A DNA stretch of 39,635 nucleotides from contig JAATGQ010000180.1 in assembly GCA_015654595.1 (NCBI GenBank), positions 1 through 39,635 on the forward strand, written 5' to 3'. This DNA comes from Chitinophagales bacterium. Lineage in GTDB: Bacteria > Bacteroidota > Bacteroidia > Chitinophagales > Chitinophagaceae. Under the pieces are notes generated by a model, which worked only from the letters and a program-made list of their open reading frames with translations, made no database searches and was not told the origin of the DNA. The number at the start of each line of letters is the position of its first letter. Position 1 is the stretch's first letter. The position numbers were made by a program, and so were the translations under genes. Positions 34,336 through 39,635 of this stretch are shown here, in pieces.

Positions 34336-35733
34336 ATGCCAAAAACATTATTTGAAAAGATCTGGGACAAACACGTCGTCAAGACCATCGAAGGCGGTCC
34401 CTCCGTACTCTACATCGACACGCAATTTATCCATGAAGTAACAAGCCCTCAAGCCTTCAAGGGCATCGAAAAACGCGGAATCGAAGTCTTCCGCCCCAAA
34501 CAGATCGTTGCCACAGCCGATCACAACGTCCCGACACTACACCAGGAACTCCCCATAAAGGAAGAGCTATCCCGCGTACAGGTCGAAAAACTCATCGAGA
34601 ACTGTAAAAAACACGGCGTTGAATTATACGGCCTCGGCCATCCCTATCAGGGTATCGTACACGTCATCGGACCCGAACTTGGCGTTACGCAGCCCGGCCA
34701 GACCTATGTCTGCGGCGATAGCCACACCTCTACCCATGGCGCCTTCGGCTCCATCGCCTTTGGTATCGGTACCAGCGAAGTGGAAATGGTAATGGCCACC
34801 CAATGCCTGATGCAAAGCAAGCCCAAACTGATGCGCATCAACGTAGAAGGCACGCTCGGCAAAGGCGTCGTCTCCAAAGATATCATCCTCTATATTATCG
34901 CTCATATCTCTGCCAGCGGCGCCACCGGATACTTCGTCGAGTTCGCCGGCTCCGCCATCCGCAGCCTGTCGATGGAATCCCGGATGACCATTTGTAACAT
35001 GAGCATCGAAATGGGTGCACGCGGCGGCATGATCGCCCCCGACCAGACCACTTTCGATTATATCAAAGGACGTCAGTTCGCCCCCAAAGGCGCCGACTGG
35101 GATAAGAAACTCGCCCAGTGGAAAGAACTCTATTCGGATGAAGGCGCGAAGTTCGACAAGGAGATCACCATCAACGCCGCCGACATCGAACCGATGATCA
35201 CCTACGGTACCAACCCCGGTATGGGCATCAGCGTTGCCGGCCATATCCCCGCAGAATCCGAGATCGAAACAAAGGAACAGCCAGCCTACCGCAAATCCCT
35301 GGACTATATGGGGCTTGCCGCCGGTTCGGAGATCAAAGGCAAAAAGGTCGACTACGTCTTCATCGGCAGCTGTACCAACTCCCGCATCGAAGACCTGCGC
35401 CTCGTCGCCAGCTTTGTAAAAGGAAAGAAAAAGGCGGATAACGTAGAAGTATGGGTAGTGCCAGGTTCAAAACAAGTCGAAAAACAAGCCATCGAAGAAG
35501 GCATCGACAAGGTCTTCGAAGCCGCAGGCTTCAACCTCCGTCAGCCCGGCTGCTCCGCCTGCCTGGGTATGAACGAAGACAAGATCCCCGCCGGCAAGTA
35601 CTGTATCTCTACCTCCAACCGCAATTTCGAAGGACGACAGGGCCCCAATGCCCGCACCCTGCTGGCCAGCCCGCTGACCGCAGCCGTAGCCGCCATCACC
35701 GGAGAAGTAGCAGATATCAGAGAATTTATTTAA
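34336..35733 (+). CDS. leuC: 3-isopropylmalate dehydratase large subunit
   Basis: 465 residues from the ATG at 34336 ([15 protein letters not shown]); the TTG at 34318 is a less likely start. It is an aconitase-family [4Fe-4S] enzyme that, with LeuD, isomerises 2- to 3-isopropylmalate. Signatures are [37 protein letters not shown], the cluster cysteines in [13 protein letters not shown] and [12 protein letters not shown], and [12 protein letters not shown] near the end. Full length. leuD follows after 88 bases that form a CCA/GCC-rich spacer. Confidence 0.97.
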   Translation: MPKTLFEKIWDKHVVKTIEGGPSVLYIDTQFIHEVTSPQAFKGIEKRGIEVFRPKQIVATADHNVPTLHQELPIKEELSRVQVEKLIENCKKHGVELYGLGHPYQGIVHVIGPELGVTQPGQTYVCGDSHTSTHGAFGSIAFGIGTSEVEMVMATQCLMQSKPKLMRINVEGTLGKGVVSKDIILYIIAHISASGATGYFVEFAGSAIRSLSMESRMTICNMSIEMGARGGMIAPDQTTFDYIKGRQFAPKGADWDKKLAQWKELYSDEGAKFDKEITINAADIEPMITYGTNPGMGISVAGHIPAESEIETKEQPAYRKSLDYMGLAAGSEIKGKKVDYVFIGSCTNSRIEDLRLVASFVKGKKKADNVEVWVVPGSKQVEKQAIEEGIDKVFEAAGFNLRQPGCSACLGMNEDKIPAGKYCISTSNRNFEGRQGPNARTLLASPLTAAVAAITGEVADIREFI

Positions 35734-35821
35734 CCAGCCGGCTCATCCCGGTACGGCCATGCTGCACCCAAGCCAGCAACCAACGCCGACAACCGGAAAC
35801 AGCCGGCAAAACGAGTAAACA

Positions 35822-36406
35822 ATGAGCAAAAGCATCAATAAAATTAATTCTACCGCCGTTCCGCTAAACCTCGAGAACGTCGACACCGACCAGATCATAC
35901 CCGCCCGGTTCCTGAAGGCTACCAGCCGCGAAGGATTTGGCGAAAACCTCTTCCGCGACTGGCGCTATAACAGCGACGGCACACCGAAAAAAGACTTCGT
36001 CCTCAACAACCCTGCCTACAAAGGAAAGATCCTCGTTGGCGGCAAGAACTTTGGCTGCGGCTCCAGCCGCGAACACGCCGCCTGGGCTATAAAAGACGCC
36101 GGCTTCGACGTCGTCGTGTCCAGCTTCTTTGCCGATATCTTCAAGAATAACGCACTCAACAACTTCCTGTTACCCGTAACCGTAAGCGATGCGTTCCTGA
36201 CAAAAATTTTCGCTGCCATCGAAAAAGACGCAGCCGCTGAAATAAAGGTCGACCTCGAAGCGCAGACGATCAGCGTCAACGGCGAGAGCGAAAAGTTCGA
36301 GATCAACAATTATAAAAAAACCTGCTTGCTCAACGGCTATGACGATATCGACTACCTGCTGAGCATCAAAGGCGAGATCGAAGCCTTCGAAAAAGCGCAT
36401 TCCTAA
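35822..36406 (+). CDS. leuD: 3-isopropylmalate dehydratase small subunit
   Basis: 194 residues, the usual size for the swivel subunit of isopropylmalate isomerase. Motifs are [15 protein letters not shown] at the N-terminus and [18 protein letters not shown], the substrate-binding loop, followed by [18 protein letters not shown]. It forms a heterodimer with LeuC. The gene lies 29 bases before leuB in the same transcript. Confidence 0.97.
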   Translation: MSKSINKINSTAVPLNLENVDTDQIIPARFLKATSREGFGENLFRDWRYNSDGTPKKDFVLNNPAYKGKILVGGKNFGCGSSREHAAWAIKDAGFDVVVSSFFADIFKNNALNNFLLPVTVSDAFLTKIFAAIEKDAAAEIKVDLEAQTISVNGESEKFEINNYKKTCLLNGYDDIDYLLSIKGEIEAFEKAHS

Positions 36407-36435
36407 CCCAAAACATACTGTAACACCCAACCAAT

Positions 36436-37551
36436 ATGCAAAAGAATATCGTAGTTATCGAAGGCGACGGCATCGGACCGGAAGTAACCAGGCAAGCGAT
36501 CAAGGTCCTGAACGCAGTTGCCGAACAAGGCGGTCATGAATTCAACTACAAATATTGCCTGATGGGCGCCGACGCCATCGATAAGACCGGCAACCCGCTG
36601 CCCGACGAAACCATCGAAGCGGCTCTCAACAGCGACGCCATCCTCTTTGGCGCCATAGGCCACCCCAAATACGATAACGACCCCACCGCAAAGGTTCGCC
36701 CCGAACAGGGTCTGCTGAAGCTGCGCAAGTCGCTGCAGCTCTTTGCAAACATCCGCCCCATCGCCACCTACCCCGCTCTTCAGCACCTTTCCCCGCTGAA
36801 GGCAAAGAACCTCGAAGACGTTGATTTTATCATCTTCCGCGAACTCACCGGCGGTATCTATTTTGGCAAAAAAGAAGTCGACGCCGAAGCCACAAAGGCC
36901 ATGGACGACTGTACCTATACCCGTGAAGAGATCGAGCGCATCGCCCACCTCGCGTTTAAACAAGCCCAACAACGCCGCAAGAAACTGACCCTCGTCGAAA
37001 AAGCCAACGTACTGGAAACATCCAGGCTGTGGAGAAAAGTCGTACAGGAGATCGCAAAGCAATACACCGACGTTACCGTCGACTTCCTCTTCGTCGACAA
37101 CGCGGCCATGCAGATCATCCTCAACCCCAAACAATTCGACGTCATGCTGACCGAAAATATGTTTGGCGACATCCTTAGCGACGAAGCAAGCGTTATCAGC
37201 GGAAGCCTCGGACTGCTGCCCTCCGCCTCTATCGGCAAAGGCGCAGCCCTGTTCGAACCCATCCACGGCTCCTATCCGCAAGCGGCAGGCAAAGACATCG
37301 CCAACCCGCTGGGCAGCATCCTGTCCGCAGCCATGCTGCTCGATCACTTTGGATTGCATGATGACGCAAACAAAGTTCGCGAGGCAGCTAACTGGACGTT
37401 ACAGAACGGCTTTGTGACAAAAGATATCGACCCCATCAATTTCTATTTCACCTCTACCATCGGCGAACTGATCGCTGATTTCGTGGGAGGCAAACTTCCC
37501 GGTGATATCCATAAGGATAACATCCAGCTGCGGAAGTCGACTATCATCTAA
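36436..37551 (+). CDS. leuB: 3-isopropylmalate dehydrogenase
   Basis: 371 residues. It is an NAD-dependent beta-decarboxylating dehydrogenase giving 2-oxoisocaproate, the leucine keto acid. Motifs are VVIEGDGIGPEVTRQAI (N-terminal), IRPIATYPAL, FRELTGGIYFG (substrate Arg/Tyr region), and the signature NMFGDILSDEASVISGSLGLLPSAS, with FEPIHGSYPQAAGKDIANP near the end. Ending the leu genes, it is followed by a GC-rich hairpin and then the separately promoted ilv genes. Confidence 0.97.
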   Translation: MQKNIVVIEGDGIGPEVTRQAIKVLNAVAEQGGHEFNYKYCLMGADAIDKTGNPLPDETIEAALNSDAILFGAIGHPKYDNDPTAKVRPEQGLLKLRKSLQLFANIRPIATYPALQHLSPLKAKNLEDVDFIIFRELTGGIYFGKKEVDAEATKAMDDCTYTREEIERIAHLAFKQAQQRRKKLTLVEKANVLETSRLWRKVVQEIAKQYTDVTVDFLFVDNAAMQIILNPKQFDVMLTENMFGDILSDEASVISGSLGLLPSASIGKGAALFEPIHGSYPQAAGKDIANPLGSILSAAMLLDHFGLHDDANKVREAANWTLQNGFVTKDIDPINFYFTSTIGELIADFVGGKLPGDIHKDNIQLRKSTII

Positions 37552-37560
37552 CGGCCCAAA

Positions 37561-37584
37561 GCTGCAGCCGGCAAGGGCTACAGC
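37561..37584 (+). terminator. Hairpin after leuB
   Basis: GCTGCAGCC (37561-37569) pairs with GGCTACAGC (37576-37584) with one mismatch and a six-base loop. No T-tract follows (AAAACG), so termination would be inefficient. Confidence 0.4.
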
Positions 37585-37615
37585 AAAACGTATAAATAAT
37601 AGTTCAAAAAGTTCT

Positions 37616-37645
37616 TTGTTTATTCATTAGGCGGGAGTATATTCG
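37616..37645 (+). promoter_or_regulatory. ilv operon promoter
   Basis: TTG at 37616-37618, 19 bases, then TATATTCG at 37638-37645, one mismatch from TAnnTTTG. The leader-peptide ATG is 24 bases further on. Confidence 0.7.
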
Positions 37646-37668
37646 TAGCACGAAATCAATCCTTCGTG

Positions 37669-37782
37669 ATGAAACGCAGTCTCAATATAATTACCAAGTC
37701 AAAAGCCGCAGCAGTCGCAGTCGCGATTATTGTGGTGGTGGTGATTATTATTATTCCTGCGAGTCAGGGAGGAGGGTGGTAA
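37669..37782 (+). CDS. ilv operon leader peptide (Ile/Val attenuator)
   Basis: A 37-residue frame, MKRSLNIITKSKAAAVAVA followed by ten codons in a row for Ile or Val (II-VVVV-IIII: ATT x2, GTG x4, ATT x4), then PASQGGGW and a stop. Nothing suggests a stable protein; the run of regulatory codons and the following terminator before ilvE show a leader peptide whose translation senses charged tRNA-Ile and tRNA-Val. When these are scarce, the ribosome would stall in the run and leave 37767-37776 free to act as antiterminator. When they are plentiful it would reach the stop codon at 37780-37782 and cover that segment. The promoter is well placed upstream. Confidence 0.9.
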   Translation: MKRSLNIITKSKAAAVAVAIIVVVVIIIIPASQGGGW

Positions 37783-37821
37783 TGTAAATACGAAATTCAA
37801 AATACCAGCGGCCCGCCTCCC
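37767..37821 (+). promoter_or_regulatory. Antiterminator of the ilv attenuator
   Basis: GGGAGGAGGG (37767-37776, the 3' end of the leader frame) can pair with CCCGCCTCCC (37812-37821) at nine of ten positions. The second segment includes the 5' arm of the terminator, so the two structures exclude each other. Confidence 0.75.
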
Positions 37822-37842
37822 AAAGGCGGGCCGCTCTTTTTA
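37807..37842 (+). terminator. Attenuator terminator immediately before ilvE
   Basis: A perfect 12-bp stem (AGCGGCCCGCCT, 37807-37818, with AGGCGGGCCGCT, 37824-37835) with a five-base loop, followed by a T-run (CTTTTTAT). The ilvE ATG is at 37849, so read-through is needed for any expression of the operon. Confidence 0.93.
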
Positions 37843-37848
37843 TTACAT

Positions 37849-38781
37849 ATGGCAAGTTATTACAACGAACACACAGTTCTCTGGCAGGACGGCAGGATCG
37901 TCAAAGCCACAGAAGCAAAGACAGACCTCTATGGTCAGTCCCTGCACTACGGATATGCCGTCTTCGAAGGCATCCGTTCCTATCGCACAGCATCCGGCGA
38001 GACAAAGATCTTCAAACCAGTCGAACACTATGATCGCCTGGCCCGCTCTGCCGCCGCGCTTAACATGCCCTATCGCTATACGTCGGAAGAGCTGATCGCC
38101 GCCACCTACGAAGTGCTGAAGCTCAACAACCTGCAGGACGCCTATATCCGCCCTATCGTATATGGCCCCGCAAACATGAGCTTCAACCCCAACACGGAAT
38201 CATTCACCGTGATCCAGGCCTGGGAGATGGCGCCGTTCCTCGGCGACCGGCTGCTGAGAGTCATGACGTCTTCTTTCCAACGCCCCAACCCGAAAGGCTT
38301 TAAGATCGAAGCAAAAGCCTCCGGCCACTACGTCAACTCTATCCTTGCCAGCCAGGAAGCAAAAGGCAAAGGCTTCGACGAAGCACTCCTTACGGACATG
38401 AACGGCTACATAGCAGAAGGACCCGGCGCCAACATATTCTTCGAAAGGAACGGTCGCCTCTTCACCCCGGCACTCGGAAATATCCTGCCCGGCATCACCC
38501 GGGCAACCGTTCTCCAACTGTGCGAAGAACTGGACATTCCCGTCGAAGAAGGATCGTTCACACCCACCGACCTGTCCCGCGCCGACTCGGCCTTCTTCTG
38601 CGGCACCGCGGCAGAAGTCATCGGATGGTCCGCCTATGATGACTACAACTTCCCAAAACCCTGGGCAGAAACCCTCGGCCAGAAGATCCAACAGGCGTAC
38701 AACGACCTGGTCATCGAAAAAGCAGGAGAAAAAAGCAGCGAAAAAGCAGAAGTAAAGATCGCACAGGCAGCAACAGCATAA
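37849..38781 (+). CDS. ilvE: Branched-chain amino-acid aminotransferase
   Basis: 310 residues. It is a fold-type IV PLP enzyme interconverting Ile, Leu and Val with their 2-oxo acids and glutamate. The N-terminal segment holds [20 protein letters not shown]. The PLP lysine is K156 in [35 protein letters not shown] and the phosphate-binding [12 protein letters not shown] follow. The last 20 or so residues are a Lys/Glu/Ala-rich tail ([16 protein letters not shown]) beyond the fold, probably disordered. It is the first structural gene behind the attenuator and is followed by ilvD. Confidence 0.96.
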   Translation: MASYYNEHTVLWQDGRIVKATEAKTDLYGQSLHYGYAVFEGIRSYRTASGETKIFKPVEHYDRLARSAAALNMPYRYTSEELIAATYEVLKLNNLQDAYIRPIVYGPANMSFNPNTESFTVIQAWEMAPFLGDRLLRVMTSSFQRPNPKGFKIEAKASGHYVNSILASQEAKGKGFDEALLTDMNGYIAEGPGANIFFERNGRLFTPALGNILPGITRATVLQLCEELDIPVEEGSFTPTDLSRADSAFFCGTAAEVIGWSAYDDYNFPKPWAETLGQKIQQAYNDLVIEKAGEKSSEKAEVKIAQAATA

Positions 38782-38833
38782 AAAAAACCAACACCCCGCG
38801 CCCCGCAAGGCGCCGAACAAACATACACGCGCA

Positions 38834-39635
38834 ATGGAACTGAATAAATACAGCAAGACCCTCACACAAGACGCTACCCAGCCCGCCGCCCAATCCATGC
38901 TGTACGGCATAGGTCTCACAGACGAAGATCTCAAAAAAGCACAGGTAGGCATCTGCAGCATGGGCTACGATGGCAATACCTGCAACATGCACCTCAACGA
39001 TCTCGCCCAGCTGGTGAAAAAAGGCGTGTGGGAAAAAGAACTCATAGGTCTTATCTTCAATACCATCGGCGTCAGCGACGGCATGGCCAACGGCACCGAA
39101 GGGATGCGCTACTCCCTCGTCAGCCGCGACGTCATCGCAGACTCTATCGAAACGATCTGCGGCGCTCAATACTACGATGGACTTATCGCCATCCCCGGCT
39201 GTGACAAGAACATGCCCGGCGCACTGATCGCCATGGGTCGCCTGAACCGCCCCGCCATCATGGTCTACGGCGGCACCATCGCCCCCGGTCACTGGAAAGG
39301 CCAGGATCTCAACATCGTCTCTTCCTTCGAAGCGCTGGGACAAAAGATCGCCGGCACTCTCGATGAAGCCGACTTCCAGGGTATCGTCCGCAACGCCTGC
39401 CCCGGCGCCGGCGCCTGCGGCGGGATGTATACCGCCAACACGATGGCCGCGGCCATCGAAGCGCTGGGTATAAGCCTGCCTTATTCCAGCTCCAACCCCG
39501 CCCTCAGCGAGGATAAACAAAAAGAATGCGCCGCGGCGGGCAAAGCCATCCGCGTGCTGCTGGAAAGGGATATAAAGCCTGCCGACATCATGACGGTGAA
39601 TGCCTTTGAAAACGCCATGGTGACCATCATGGTCC
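38834..39635 (+). CDS. ilvD: Dihydroxy-acid dehydratase (3' end outside window)
   Basis: The frame is open from the ATG at 38834 to the last base, giving the first 267 residues. The product dehydrates 2,3-dihydroxy acids to the 2-oxo acids of Val and Ile synthesis, using an Fe-S cluster. Visible motifs are [63 protein letters not shown] and [19 protein letters not shown], with the cluster cysteines in the forms typical of the Bacteroidota/fungal-type branch. It lies 52 bases after ilvE and under the same attenuator. The remaining ilv genes presumably follow beyond the window. Confidence 0.96.
   Translation, partial: MELNKYSKTLTQDATQPAAQSMLYGIGLTDEDLKKAQVGICSMGYDGNTCNMHLNDLAQLVKKGVWEKELIGLIFNTIGVSDGMANGTEGMRYSLVSRDVIADSIETICGAQYYDGLIAIPGCDKNMPGALIAMGRLNRPAIMVYGGTIAPGHWKGQDLNIVSSFEALGQKIAGTLDEADFQGIVRNACPGAGACGGMYTANTMAAAIEALGISLPYSSSNPALSEDKQKECAAAGKAIRVLLERDIKPADIMTVNAFENAMVTIMV

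Overview
The window reads as chromosome of a moderately GC-rich member of the Bacteroidota, most likely Chitinophagaceae. The reasons are promoters of the TTG-N19/22-TAnnTTTG type, few Shine-Dalgarno sequences, large VCBS/ASPIC lipoproteins, Bacteroidota-type RpoC and IlvD, and several families typical of that order. This is inference from sequence by eye; no database search was run.

Left part (1-10324): a plus-strand run of two tandem VCBS/FG-GAP-ASPIC surface proteins (the first cut by the window edge) and a secreted serine hydrolase with a C-terminal TPR. A GC-rich non-coding tract with tandem repeats follows, then a minus-strand SRPBCC/GyrI-like lipoprotein and a GH65-family glycoside hydrolase broken by a one-base frameshift. 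It resembles the accessory end of a polysaccharide-utilisation region, but no SusC/SusD is in view.

Middle (10522-23937): a membrane protein with a transglutaminase-like fold, a Gfo/Idh/MocA oxidoreductase behind a duplicated promoter segment, and a polyprenyl-phosphate sugar transferase. Next come a secreted M1-type peptidase and a FemAB/GNAT-like protein. An AT-rich PIN-toxin/antitoxin pair follows, enclosed by a perfect 29-bp direct repeat. The minus-strand genes after it are ispD, an isoaspartyl peptidase/asparaginase, a heptose-7-phosphate kinase, an amino-acid permease and an OmpH/Skp-like protein.

Right part (24025-39635): rpoC on the minus strand, standing without rpoB immediately upstream and preceded by a terminator that faces the same way. 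Then come an LLM flavin oxidoreductase, a beta-propeller lipoprotein, a conserved helical protein and the branched-chain amino-acid genes leuA-leuC-leuD-leuB. The ilv operon follows (ilvE, ilvD, the latter cut by the window end). It is headed by a 37-residue leader peptide with ten consecutive Ile/Val codons, a terminator just before ilvE and a matching antiterminator segment, which together form a complete-looking ribosome-mediated attenuator.

The most notable points are: (1) the TA cassette between 29-bp repeats; (2) the ilv attenuator; (3) Pro/Ala/Ser/Gln-coding low-complexity tracts that recur both inside proteins and in non-coding spacers, always with the C-rich strand on plus; (4) the orphan terminator upstream of rpoC.
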